Origin: Mesorhizobium sp. LMG 17147
GTDB taxonomy: Bacteria > Pseudomonadota > Alphaproteobacteria > Rhizobiales > Rhizobiaceae
Length of the DNA stretch: 64,000 bases
Direction: 5' to 3'
Assembly (NCBI RefSeq): GCF_024297145.1
Contig: NZ_JANCTC010000013.1
Location: 62,001-126,000 of the forward strand
Under the pieces are notes generated by a model. It was not told the DNA's origin. It saw nothing but the letters and a program-made list of their open reading frames with translations, and made no database searches. The position numbers and the translations under genes are program-made. Position 1 is the first letter of the stretch; each line of letters opens with the position of its first letter. This document shows positions 1 to 9,122 of the stretch, piece by piece.

Positions 1-572
1 ACCGCCAGGGGAAACGCGTGCAGGTCGGCAAGCTGTATCGAATTTTCGAAGGGCGGTTCACCCGGCGGCACCACCAGGTAAAACTCTTCGCGGGCCAGCA
101 CCGTCATTTTCCCCACGCTCTCGGCAGTGCGATACAGGACTGCCAGATTGAAGCGGCCAGCAGCCATCCACTCTTCCAGCGGTCCCGTCATGCCCTCGAT
201 CATCTTAAGCGAGATCCTCGGAAGTTCGCTTCTTACCGATTCAAGCAGCGGACCACTAAGCACGCGAGCGGCGCCGGACGGGATGCCAATGGTCACTTCT
301 CCGGAAGGAGCAGCCACCGAGTTGGTCAGTTCCGCTTCAGTGAGCTGAATTTCCCTTAGGATGACCCGTGCGCGCTCAAGCAGCCTGTTTCCCGACGCGG
401 TCACGCTGACACCCGTCCTATCGCGAACAAGCAGCTGGGTTCCGAACCCTTCCTCCAGTTGACGTACATGCAGGCTTAAAGCGCTTTGAGCAACGTGAAG
501 GAGCGCAGCGGCCTTCGTAAAACTGCCGGCCTCCACGACGCCGACGAAGTATTTTAACTGCCTGATATCCAC
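1..572 (-). CDS. LysR-family transcriptional regulator, cut by window edge
   Basis: Reading the minus strand from a GTG at 572 gives about 190 residues with no stop before the window edge, so the C-terminal third is missing. The first 60 residues are a LysR winged helix-turn-helix (DIRQLKYFVGVVEAGSFTKA, then QSALSLHVRQLEE). The start of the LysR effector-binding domain follows (GEVTIGIPSGAARVLSGPLL). A TAA codon lies two codons upstream in frame, so GTG 572 is the first possible start. It lies on the same strand and just downstream of the citE-like operon, whose regulator it may be; the effector is unknown. Family call is secure. Confidence 0.88.
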   Translation of the reverse strand, partial: MDIRQLKYFVGVVEAGSFTKAAALLHVAQSALSLHVRQLEEGFGTQLLVRDRTGVSVTASGNRLLERARVILREIQLTEAELTNSVAAPSGEVTIGIPSGAARVLSGPLLESVRSELPRISLKMIEGMTGPLEEWMAAGRFNLAVLYRTAESVGKMTVLAREEFYLVVPPGEPPFENSIQLADLHAFPLA

Positions 573-632
573 GGTTTAAACCAACTGAGGCACTTTCCTA
601 GTCCCATCCTATTATCTCGAAACTAGATAGCC

Positions 633-649
633 GGCAAGCAATACTTGCC
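633..649. promoter_or_regulatory. short inverted repeat upstream of the LysR gene
   Basis: GGCAAG-CAATA-CTTGCC is a perfect 6-bp inverted repeat about 60 bp upstream of the LysR GTG start and downstream of the citE-like gene. Size and position fit a LysR-type operator for autoregulation. It has no T-run, so a terminator is less likely. Function is inferred. Confidence 0.35.
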
Positions 650-697
650 TATTCCACACACCGGGAAAGATGCGCGGTCTCATTGATCGCAGATAGG

Positions 698-1590
698 TCA
701 GTTGCTACCCGCGAGAGCCAGAGTGTCGTGGGCGCGCCGAACCACCGGCGGATCAATCATCTTGCCATTCAACGAGAATGCAGACAGCCCGCGGCGGCCG
801 CATCGTTCTCTGCCGCGATGACATCACGGGCCCACTTGCTTTCCTGTGCGCTCGGAGAGAAGGCCTCATTGAATATGGTGACCTGTGTCGGATGGATTGC
901 CAAAGCTCCGGCAAAGCCAAGGCGCCGCGCATGCGCCGCGGCTTCACGAAGTTTATCAGTGTCTGAAACCTCGCCGATGCTTCCAACAAAGCCCAGAGGG
1001 AGCAATCCGGCCGCACGGGCGGCAAACAGAACGGAAAGGTTCGGCGTCAAGAGAAGGTCGAACTCCGGCGTGCCGCCAACAGAGGCACTGAAGTCTTCAG
1101 GGCCAAGCGCCATTGCAACCATCCTGGGATGAGCCGAGGCTATGACCGCGAGCTTTTGCAGTGCTGCTGGTGTCTCGATTTGGGCAAGGAAACGGATGCG
1201 TCCCTGGACAAGATTTCTTTCTCTTTCAAGTTCCAATACGGCATTCGCGATCTCTAATACCCACTCCGCCGAATCCGTCTTCGGAAGGACAAGCGCATCA
1301 ACACCTGCCACCACAGCTGCATGGAGATCCGCCACCAACGCCCGCAACCCACGATTCACGCGGACCAAAACAGATGCGCCCTTGCGGCCCACCTTTGCCA
1401 CCGATTCAGGGAGCTGCCGCCGTGCTTCTCCCTTCTGATCCTGGGGAACGGAACCCTCGAGGTCGAGTATGATGCCATCCGCACCCCGCTCATGGGCCGT
1501 CTCCACAAAGCGCGGTACGTGAGTGGGTACGAAGAGCAGGGATCTCCAGCGTAGAGCGGTTTCAACTGACGGAAGGGTGTCCGCGATCAT
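698..1590 (-). pseudogene. citE-like (HpcH/HpaI, malyl/citramalyl-CoA lyase family) gene, copy 1, C-terminal frameshift
   Basis: Start ATG at 1590 is preceded by AGGTG. The product follows the CitE barrel family: LFVPTHVPRF, ILDLEGSVP, VRVN, LPKTDSAEW, QIETPAAL and GPEDFSASVG in order. The readable frame stops at 769. The next frame continues the family C-terminus (SAFSLNGKMIDPPVVRRAH) to a natural stop at 698-700. The span is 893 bp, one short of a multiple of three, so a single base has been lost near 783-800. In this family the GKMID tail forms a lid over the neighbouring subunit's active site, so the truncated protein is probably inactive or impaired. It is last in an operon after caiB. 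A second copy at 20862-21754 has a different one-base loss. Confidence 0.85.
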
Positions 1591-1722
1591 TGAGTCACCT
1601 CTGCAATCAATCTTAGCGAGCGTGACGGCAGTGGGCTTGCTGGATGGCCGACGCGCTGAGATGATCCGAGGTACACAGGCTTTTCGCAAACCGCGAGCGC
1701 ACTCCCTTACTCAGATGCGCGC

Positions 1723-2874
1723 TCACGCTGACGCGGCTCTGTCGCGCAAAAGCCCCAGAACCTCCTCGCGGACGGCCTCAGTATGTGCGCCAAGAGCTGG
1801 AACCGAGCGCAGCAAGGGGTGCTCCGAGTTGAAAATCGCAGCTGGCGCTATCGTCTCGACGGTTCCTTCGGGTGTGCCAACCTCCACCCTGCGAATGTGT
1901 GGATGCCTTGATACATCCACCACCTCGTTCAGCCGGCCATATGCAAGGCCGGCCGCCTCAAGCTCCTGCATCGCTTGGTGGCAGGATAGTTCGGAAAACC
2001 GGCGTTCAATGATGTCGTCAAGCTGCGCACGGTGACTGAGACGCTCCATATTATCAGCAAACCCAGATGCGCGTGTAAGCTCCGGCTGCTTCAGGAATTT
2101 CTCGCAGAAATTTACCCATTCACGGTCACTCTGAACCGAAAAGATAACCTCTTTACCATCGGCACAACGATAGGTCCCATACGGCGCCAGCGACGGGTGT
2201 TTCACACCCGCGCGTACCGTATGGTAGCCGCTGTAGTCGTGTTGCAGAACTGGAACATTCATCCAATCGGCGACGGCATCAAACAGTGACACTTGGATGC
2301 TTGTCCCTTCGCCGGTGACCTCGCGGTGATAAAGGGCCTGAAGAATGGCACTATGCGCTGTCATGCCCGCCGAGATGTCGCAAACCGAGACCCCTACACG
2401 CGCGGCCCCTTGTTGGTTGCCGGTGATCGCGCATAGACCTGTCTCAGCCTGGACGATGAGATCATAGGCCTTCAAATGGGAATACGGACCTGTCTCCCCG
2501 AAACCAGAGATGTCGCAGGTGATCAGCCGCGGAAAGCGTCGACGGAGATCCGCGGACCCGAAACCCAGTTTTTCGATGCTGCCCGGCTTCAGATTCTGGA
2601 TAAAGACGTCGGCAACGGCAACAAGCGTGTTTAGGACGGCGCGGTCCGCCTCCGATCTCAGGTCCAGGCACACCGACTCCTTACCCCGGTTGAGCCAGAC
2701 GAAGTAAGCGCTTTGTCCCCGCACCAACTTGTCGTAGTCGCGGGCAAAGTCTCCTTCGGGCCTTTCGACCTTGATGACACGTGCGCCGGCGTCAGCAAGA
2801 CGAGAAGATGCGTAAGGCGCGGCCACTGCCTGCTCCACGGCTACGACAGTGATCCCCTCAAGAGAGTTCTGCAT
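1723..2874 (-). CDS. CaiB/BaiF family III CoA-transferase, copy 1
   Basis: 383 residues, full length for family III CoA-transferases (formyl-CoA transferase, succinyl-CoA:mesaconate or itaconate CoA-transferase type). N-terminal EGITVVAVEQAVAAPYA and RVIKVERPEGDFARDYD are typical. The catalytic aspartate is expected at about D166 in VGVSVCDISAGM, followed by GEGTSIQVSLFDA. It sits between methylaspartate ammonia-lyase and a CitE-like lyase, so I infer it activates mesaconate or a related dicarboxylate to its CoA ester; substrate is not shown by sequence. The coding sequence is identical to the copy at 21887-23056. Here the ancestral ATGA-coupled start has been destroyed at base 2890 (see findings), leaving ATG 2874 inside the 3' end of the upstream gene. 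Confidence 0.9.
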   Translation of the reverse strand: MQNSLEGITVVAVEQAVAAPYASSRLADAGARVIKVERPEGDFARDYDKLVRGQSAYFVWLNRGKESVCLDLRSEADRAVLNTLVAVADVFIQNLKPGSIEKLGFGSADLRRRFPRLITCDISGFGETGPYSHLKAYDLIVQAETGLCAITGNQQGAARVGVSVCDISAGMTAHSAILQALYHREVTGEGTSIQVSLFDAVADWMNVPVLQHDYSGYHTVRAGVKHPSLAPYGTYRCADGKEVIFSVQSDREWVNFCEKFLKQPELTRASGFADNMERLSHRAQLDDIIERRFSELSCHQAMQELEAAGLAYGRLNEVVDVSRHPHIRRVEVGTPEGTVETIAPAAIFNSEHPLLRSVPALGAHTEAVREEVLGLLRDRAASA

Positions 2875-4217
2875 GCGACACCGTGTTTTAATCCAACGTT
2901 TTCATTTTGATCCCGACGACGGTTCAGCATCGCCAGCAAACGGTTTTGTTCATTCCCAACAATTGAGAATGCCTCGTCGACACCCATTCCGGGCTTTGCG
3001 AGCATCATGTCGGCTTGGGTCGCTACAGAGACGTGGACTGAAGCCTGGGCGGAGAGATCAGTTTCGGTACAGCTCCCACCAACATAAGCCCCTACCTTGT
3101 TTTCCTTGCAGATGAGAACTGCGCGCGCCGTATCGGCGATTGAGCCGACGTCTGGCGTCTTAATTTGGACCAGATGCGTGGCCTTCGCTTCAGCAAAGAG
3201 CCGAATATCCTCGAGCGTATTGCATCTCTCATCCACGACAATGCGAGCGCTGGAATCCCGGTTGTCCAAAATCGATACGATCTGAGCGTAGTTCTCAATT
3301 TGAGCCTGCGTCGAACCAAAATCCGCCGGAGACTCGATGTTGAGCGTGTAACCCGGAACAGTATCGGCAACCCCGCAGATAAAGTCAGCGATGAGCTGCG
3401 GTTCCAGACCGATTTCCTGGCCGATCCACCCATACACATCGAAATGCAGCACCGGATGGTACCCCGGCCGGCCGATTTTGCGCGTACGTGTTGCCACCCA
3501 CTTCACGAACTCCATGAAGGTCTGACCGGCGGCGCCGAATTTCTGCCGTGAGTTGATCAATCCGTGGGGAAGCACGTCCACGCCCTTCAAAATCATCTTG
3601 TCAACATTGATTTCGCGAGCATCACCGCTCTGGCAGTAAATCGGGACCCTGCGCGTCGGCAGCAGCAGACCGAACTCCGTGCATATGATCTCCGCCATCG
3701 TTTTGCGCTGAAGATGGGCGGCTGCGCGAAGAAGAGCTTGGCTGACGCCATATTCAACAGCCAGAGGCAACCGCCGATGTTCCACTGATTCCAAAACCTT
3801 CGTGCAAGAATCACGAAACCGAGAGGCATCGACGTCAAGAAGCCGCGGTGCGACAACGCGTGACGCTAAATCTGAGATTTTGTTGGTGTCGAACAGAGGA
3901 TCGCGTCCACCGGCACCAGAGTACTGAACGTTCATCATGTCACCCCAAACAACGGCGTCGTCGGTAAGGACGAGTCCGATGCTGAGCGAAGATGCCGGAA
4001 CGCGAATTGACGTGAACCCTGGCGTGATCGGCGCGCCAACATACATGAAGCCGTCCTGGATTCTGCCGGACCTAATGGCAGCTTGGTCGTCATAAAAAAA
4101 TGCACCACAGCCAGGCGCGAGGAGGACGTCTTTGATCTGCACTTGTTTCGCTCGGTTTCTGCCGGAGATGTTGACGGAGGGATCAAATATGAGCGCCAAG
4201 TATGCGCCATGTGGCAT
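2841..4217 (-). CDS. methylaspartate ammonia-lyase (3-methylaspartase)
   Basis: Enolase-superfamily methylaspartate ammonia-lyase, which converts threo-3-methylaspartate to mesaconate and ammonia. Visible hallmarks are FFYDDQAAI, QYSGAGGRDPLFD, QSGD, LPHGLI (H218), HFDVYG (D260), NIESPAD (E295), VVDERCNT (D329), QIKTPDVGS (catalytic K353) and LAKPGMGVDEAFSIVGNE. The three Mg ligands and the lysine are all present. Homologues begin at the equivalent of V26, which is a GTG at 4142, so the true start may be 4142 rather than ATG 4217. A stop-loss change at 2890 adds 22 residues after NENVG and makes the gene overlap caiB by 34 bp. No glutamate mutase is in the window, so the methylaspartate source is unknown. 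Confidence 0.9.
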   Translation of the reverse strand: MPHGAYLALIFDPSVNISGRNRAKQVQIKDVLLAPGCGAFFYDDQAAIRSGRIQDGFMYVGAPITPGFTSIRVPASSLSIGLVLTDDAVVWGDMMNVQYSGAGGRDPLFDTNKISDLASRVVAPRLLDVDASRFRDSCTKVLESVEHRRLPLAVEYGVSQALLRAAAHLQRKTMAEIICTEFGLLLPTRRVPIYCQSGDAREINVDKMILKGVDVLPHGLINSRQKFGAAGQTFMEFVKWVATRTRKIGRPGYHPVLHFDVYGWIGQEIGLEPQLIADFICGVADTVPGYTLNIESPADFGSTQAQIENYAQIVSILDNRDSSARIVVDERCNTLEDIRLFAEAKATHLVQIKTPDVGSIADTARAVLICKENKVGAYVGGSCTETDLSAQASVHVSVATQADMMLAKPGMGVDEAFSIVGNEQNRLLAMLNRRRDQNENVGLKHGVACRTLLRGSLS

Positions 4218-4335
4218 TCAGGTCGCAAATATAATGTCCCGGTCGGTGCCATCGCGCTTCTAGATGGCCAGTACCTGCCCACGAGGGTGCAGCGACGGAA
4301 GGCGATGATAACTGCGGGACTGTCAGGAGCTGCGT

Positions 4336-4755
4336 GTGCGGCCGGGCATAATCGGCGAGGAAAAGTCGCATTATCTCCCGACGCAAAAAGCCTTAGATCA
4401 AATTCTCGCTGGTGCCGATGCCGGCGCGGTGTTGGATAGAGGCGGCTTGCTGGACGCCCTGATGATGGCGCTGCCGAACGTATGCTAAAAATGGATTATC
4501 CTGGTGGCAATCCGAGGGCGGGCAACAGCCGGAACGGCTACGCCGGAACAGGTTGGTGACCAACACGGGCAAGACCGACATCGAGGTGCCGCGCGATCGG
4601 CAGGGCATTTTCGACCCGCAGCTGATTGCCAAATCTCAGGGCCGCTTCCCCGTTTCGACGACAAGTGTTTCGATGTACGCGCGCGGCGCGAACACGCGGG
4701 ATATCACGGGACCACCTGCGCGACGGTTCTGGCGCGGGGTACGTAGGAGTTTTTG
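4336..4755 (+). pseudogene. IS256-family transposase fragment
   Basis: Pieces in two frames match the N-terminal half of IS256-type transposases: ALDQILAGADAG and GGLLDALMMALPN, a stop, then TGKTDIEVPRDRQGIFDPQL and SVSMYARGANTRDI. It is broken by a stop and a frameshift, lacks the catalytic DDE region and has no visible ends. It lies directly upstream of the methylaspartate ammonia-lyase operon and may have displaced its promoter. Confidence 0.75.
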
Positions 4756-4853
4756 ATCGTCAGTCCGCGGTGCTGACGAGCCGGTCCTGAGATTGCCACT
4801 CAGGTCAGCAACTATCGGTTCGCTTGGCGGCATGCTCGGCAATTCGAGCCAAC

Positions 4854-4985
4854 ACAGCCAAGACAGCCAAGACAGCCAAGACAGCCAAGACAGCCAAGAC
4901 AGCCAAGACAGCCAAGACAGCCAAGACAGCCAAGACAGCCAAGACAGCCAAGACAGCCAAGACAGCCAAGACAGCCAAGACAGCC
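4854..4985. repeat. 9-bp tandem repeat, 14.7 perfect copies
   Basis: The unit ACAGCCAAG is repeated 14 times without change from 4854 to 4979, followed by ACAGCC. Because the unit is a multiple of three, every frame on both strands stays open through it, which creates spurious repetitive ORFs (Ser-Gln-Asp, Ala-Lys-Thr or Leu-Ser-Trp tripeptides). It lies between the IS256 scrap and the decayed permease gene. A minisatellite prone to slippage; I see no gene that uses it. Confidence 0.97.
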
Positions 4986-5059
4986 CTACGATCAATATGT
5001 TCGTTCTGCCAAGACAATCAGGCTATATTTTTGCGGCGCGGTCGGAGCGTCGGGCCGGG

Positions 5060-5620
5060 CTCCCATGCTGCGCGCCGCCACCATCAGCGATCTGTCGATG
5101 GCCATCATGACGCTGACCAGAGGTAAGATTATCATGGGCAGCATGATGTGCACAATCCCGACATAGACGGCTACGCGGTTGTTAATCAGGGGCTGCGGAC
5201 CTGACACAAGCCCGATGTCGAGCAGCAGATTGTTAATCAGGCCGTGATCGCCAAGAATAACGATCCATGCGTAAGTCCGCACCAAGCCACTAGTCAGATA
5301 AGGGTAATAACGAGTAAACGAGAGCCATGCGTTGCCGCTTCGAGGAGGCAACGATCAGATAGGCCGTCGGATAGCCGATGAAGAGGCAGATAGCCGTGGC
5401 CACAACGCTAATCTCGACGGTCTGGAAGAGAACGCGAACGTTCGCCGTTTGATTGAAAAAAGCCCGGTAACCGGCTACCGAGAAGGCCGGCGCATTAAGG
5501 CTAGTCAGGAAGAGCAGAATAATCGGTATGCCAAATACGGCCATCAGTATTGCAGGCCGGTACGGTTAGCCCAATTGGCATCCGGCCGAGTTTACGAAGC
5601 AAGCGCATCTATCTTGCCTT
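5060..5620 (-). pseudogene. decayed ABC importer permease (N-terminal third), paralogue of 26266-28065
   Basis: Pieces in at least two frames match the first third of the intact permease: LRKLGRMPIGLTVPAC, GIPIILLFLTSLNAPAFSV, FNQTANVRVLFQTVEISVVA, then LTSGLVRTYAWIVILGDHG and MMAIDRSLMVAARSMGARP. The match ends abruptly after GARP near 5060. The second permease domain is absent and the 9-bp tandem repeat lies just beyond. Same order and strand as the intact operon. Confidence 0.88.
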
Positions 5621-5629
5621 ATATGTTCA

Positions 5630-6666
5630 GGCCACAACGAAGCGGACGTCAGACCGTAGCCAGTCGAGACGTACCTCTTCGCCGGATCGGAAGATCTGCC
5701 GCCCTGTAGCGACATGCTCGCGCACGACGAGGATGTTGCTTTTGACGCGATGCCGGTGACGAATTGACGCTGGTGCGCATCGCCGCTTTTCGAAGCCGTG
5801 ATCGCTGCGAGGCAGATACGCTCAGGCCGAATCATAGCAACGGAACCAGACGGAGGCTTGGCATCTGATTCGACCTTGAAACCAGGATTTTCCAGGATGT
5901 TAGCCTCGCCCAAAAAATTCGCCACGAAGCACGCCGCAGGCCTGTCGTAGAGCGCCTCCGGTGTGTCGGTCTGCTCAATCCGCCCGGCGCGCATAACTAC
6001 GATGCGATCCGACAGGGTGAGCGCCTCTTCTTGGTCGTGCGTGACACAGATGGTGGTGATCCCGAACTCTTTGTGCAGGCTCTTCATCTCGACCTGCATT
6101 TGCTCTCGAAGGTTGCGGTCCAGTGCGCCGAGCGGCTCGTCGAGCAATAGGAACGGCGGATCGGCGATCAACGCTCGAGCAAGCGCCACACGCTGCTGCT
6201 GGCCCCCGCTCTACTGCTATGGCATGCGGTCGCCAAAATCCTTAAGGTGCACCGCGCTTAAGCATTAGATTTACCCGCGCTGCCCTCTCTGGAGCCTTGA
6301 TGCCACGCATCTCGAGCGGAAATTCTAGATTTCGCCGCACCGTGAGATGTGGAAACAGCTCTGAAAGACGATGCCTTGGTCGCGCCGGTATGACGGCACT
6401 GCGGCGACGGAGTTTCCGGCGATCAGGATATCGCCCTCATTGGCCGTTACGAAGCCGGCAAGTAGCATCAACGCTGTGGTTCTGCCCGAACCGCTTGGAC
6501 CGAGAATGGTCAAGAACTCGCCGCGACGAACGGTCAGTGACAAATCTTTGACCGCTGCCCGTACATCTTGGTGACGTTTCGAAACTCGATCTGTGCAAGC
6601 TCCATGCTTTGGCCCAAGCGGTTCTCCTTTGCAAGTAGCATAGGCGAGAGAGCAAAATTGTGGCAA
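5630..6666 (-). pseudogene. decayed ABC importer ATP-binding gene, paralogue of 28062-29153
   Basis: Two main frames reproduce a PotA-type ATPase. The N-terminal part is VKDLSLTVRRGEFLTILGPS then SGRTTALMLLAGF; the Walker A lysine codon now reads Arg. The C-terminal part has ALARALIADPPFLLLDEPLG, TTICVTHDQEEALTLSDRI and the start of the regulatory domain. The ABC signature region around 6190-6325 is scrambled by frameshifts and a stop. Not functional. Confidence 0.9.
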
Positions 6667-6762
6667 CCCCCGTTCAGGGACCCTCTGCTTCCCGACAACT
6701 AAGTATCCCCAGTGTCGGCAAGTCGACGAACATGTCGACTACGGACTAATGGAAGCATTTGG

Positions 6763-7312
6763 CCTAGCGAAGTATCCACTCATTCCAGCGCTGAACGATC
6801 CGCTCAGCATTCGACAAGCCGTCGGATTCAACTTCGGCGTACCACTTGCCATTTTCTGGAACCTGCTAGTCATGTAGTCAGGATAGCTGGCAAGTCTGCG
6901 GGCTACATTGTCTAGTATGGTCTTATAGGCATTAAGGTTGCTGGGGCCAGCGGGGAAGAGCTGGACGAACGCCGTCTGACGGTCGGCGCGGGTTGCAAAC
7001 TCAACAAACTTTTGAGCGTCCCGTAAGTTCGGACTGCCCTTCGTGATCACCCAATAAGACCAAAGTAGCTTGGCCTGGTTCCGTTTGATCTCGATCGGCG
7101 CGCCGTCATCGACCAACAGGAGCGCTCGTCCATCGTAGGACTGCATAATACCGGCACCTTTATCATGCATCATCTGCTGGATTTCGGAACCAGTCGTCCA
7201 CCACTTACGGACATGCGGCTTAATTCTGTCCAGGCCCGCGAGAGCGCGATCAATGTCCAATGGATAGAGCGCATCGACAGAAACCCAATCGGCCAACAGG
7301 GCCGCCTCATGC
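6763..7312 (-). pseudogene. decayed substrate-binding protein gene, C-terminal half, paralogue of 29270-30370
   Basis: One frame matches the distal half of the intact binding protein: YPLDIDRALAGLDRIKPHVR, KWWTTGSEIQQMMHDK, IKRNQAKLLWSYWVITKGSP and KFVEFATRADRQTAFVQL, ending with QRWNEWI near 6763 after a frame change. The signal peptide and N-terminal lobe are missing, cut by the IS91-type element that starts at about 7313. Confidence 0.88.
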
Positions 7313-8215
7313 TCGGCCACAACAATCTGTCCTCGACGGCGCGCTACACCAAGGCTCGAACGGCCTCATCCGGCGCACGACAAGCCCGCTCGACCGGTTG
7401 AACATCGAAGTCGTGCCGTCGGGCTGATTGGTTCCACCCATGTTGGTAAGACTGGAGGTGGCCTTCCGCCGCCATGGCGAGGCGTATCGGCAGGCTCATG
7501 ATGGTCATCTCGGACGCGTTGAGCGCCGCACGATGAGCGCCATCGACTGTACCGGACCGCCGAACTGTGCGGCCATGTCGAGGGCTGCCGGTCCTGCGGG
7601 GGGATCCGCGTGGCCTACAATTCCTGTCGCAACCGGCATTGCGCCAAGTGCCAGGGCAAGACCCGGCGGGAATGGCTCGCCCGGCTGAACGAGTTTCCCT
7701 TACTTCGTGTTCACGCTGCCGGCCGAGATCGCCGCAATCGCTCCAGATCAAGGCGGCCATGTACACGATCCTGTTCAAGGCGGCCGCCGAGACGCTGCGC
7801 ACCATCGCCGCAGATCCCGGACATCTCGGCGCCGGCTGGTCTCATTGCGGTGCTACAAGCTGGGGCCAGAACCCCACCTATCATCCTCACCTCCATTGCA
7901 TCGTCGCGGCGGCGGCATCTCCGTCGATGGAGGGCGATGGGTCGCCTGCCGGCCGGGTCCTTCCAGCTCGTCCCCGTGCTGTGGCGTCTGTTCCGCCGTC
8001 TCTTTCCGGAGGAACTCCGAGCGGCCTATTATGAGGGCGGGCTGGGGCTTCTTCGGCGATCTCGCAGCTGGCAAAGCCTCATGCCTTCGTCTCCTTGCTC
8101 GCCGAGACTCGTCGCCTCAACGGGTCGTCTACGCCAAGCAGCCCTTTTGCGGGACGAAGCAGGTGCTGGCTATCTCGGCCGCTACGCCCATCGCGTTGCG
8201 ATTGCGTGAGACATT
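7313..8215 (+). mobile_element. decayed IS91-type element (integrase tail plus transposase)
   Basis: The first 110 bp encode the end of a tyrosine recombinase (HNNLSSTARYT, then LDRLNIEVVPSG in a second frame), which commonly precedes IS91-type transposases. From about 7440 the transposase is readable across three frames: RRHGEAYRQAHDGHLGRVER, IAYNSCRNRHCAKCQGKTRR (zinc ribbon), VFTLPAEIAAIA, FKAAAETLRTIAADP, VVYAKQPF and LGRYAHRVAIA. Several frameshifts make it inactive. It truncates the decayed substrate-binding gene. Confidence 0.85.
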
Positions 8216-8354
8216 GTCACTCGAGGTTCTCGCCGCGATCCGATTACCTGCGCGACATGACTGCATAGTTCACAACGACCCCACGTAAGCCTGTTGTCTC
8301 GGCGTGCACGGGACCGGCAGCAGGTCAGCACGTAAGCATACCCGCAATCGAGGC

Positions 8355-9122
8355 TTATGAGCTTTTTTGCCGTTCCCGGGATTCCGGCCCGCTTCGGCGG
8401 TAGACGGAGATATGACGTTCGGATCGTTCAGTGAACGGACCTCTTGCCCAATCTCCCCACCGCTCCGTTAGCTCCAGCCCCACGCATTCGGCCATAGTGT
8501 CGAGCTCCTGGTGGTAAACGTAACGAATGCGTTGCGGTAAGCGTCTGACCGACGTACCGGAAAACCAGAGGAGGGTTGAATCCAAGTTCTGGTTTAGCGG
8601 ATCGTGGACAGCCACATTGACGATCGTATTCTCATGATCCACTAGCCGCGCTTTTGTAGTTTGCTGGCCGGCGACGAGAGGATTCAAGCCTGGAACCCAC
8701 AATTCTATCACCAAAACCCCCTCATCATCTAACGCCTCGGCGGCAGATCGGAGGCAAGCTATTTGCGCTTCGCGCGTGAAGAGAAGCGTGAAGGTGAAAT
8801 AAACGCAATACACCAGATTGTAGCGTTGTTGAGATCTGAAATCGGCAATATCTCCCTGCCAAGCGTTGATTAGATCGGTGCGCTTCGCCAGAAGTTTCAA
8901 CATGCTGCACGAATTATCAATACCCTCGACCTTGACGCCGCTCTCGCTCAACGGCACCGCCACGCGCCCGTCGCCGATACCCAAATCGAGAGCGCTACCC
9001 CCGCGGCAATATCGCTCAAGAAAGGCGACCGTTTCAAATACCTCTGCGACTTTGCCTTGCACGGCAGTGTATTCTTCATAGATCGGAGCGTAGATATCGC
9101 CATAAGTTGATTCATCAGACAT
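8355..9122 (-). CDS. class I SAM-dependent methyltransferase
   Basis: 255 residues from ATG 9122, which has a strong AGGAG eight bases upstream; the frame is open further upstream but without that support. The Rossmann SAM-binding motif ALDLGIGDGRVAVPLSESG is followed by the acidic loop (VEGIDNS), QGDIADF and YNLVYCVYFTFTLLF, typical of small-molecule methyltransferases of the ubiE/bioC type. Substrate is not evident. It stands alone between IS wrecks but shares this side of the window with the reductase-like and ATP-grasp genes, with which it could form a biosynthetic set. Intact reading frame. Confidence 0.85.
   Translation of the reverse strand: MSDESTYGDIYAPIYEEYTAVQGKVAEVFETVAFLERYCRGGSALDLGIGDGRVAVPLSESGVKVEGIDNSCSMLKLLAKRTDLINAWQGDIADFRSQQRYNLVYCVYFTFTLLFTREAQIACLRSAAEALDDEGVLVIELWVPGLNPLVAGQQTTKARLVDHENTIVNVAVHDPLNQNLDSTLLWFSGTSVRRLPQRIRYVYHQELDTMAECVGLELTERWGDWARGPFTERSERHISVYRRSGPESRERQKSS

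Noticed and set aside
4183..4386. Possible remnant of a small gene upstream of methylaspartate ammonia-lyase (DGTDRDIIFAT before a stop, DUF4387-like)
   Set aside because: Only about ten residues are suggestive, and the rest is shared with IS256 debris; too little to support a gene.
4636..5126. Long repetitive ORFs in all frames across 4805-5017 (Leu-Ser-Trp, Ser-Gln-Asp repeats)
   Set aside because: They are produced by a 9-bp tandem repeat that lacks stops in every frame; no ribosome site or conserved flanking sequence.
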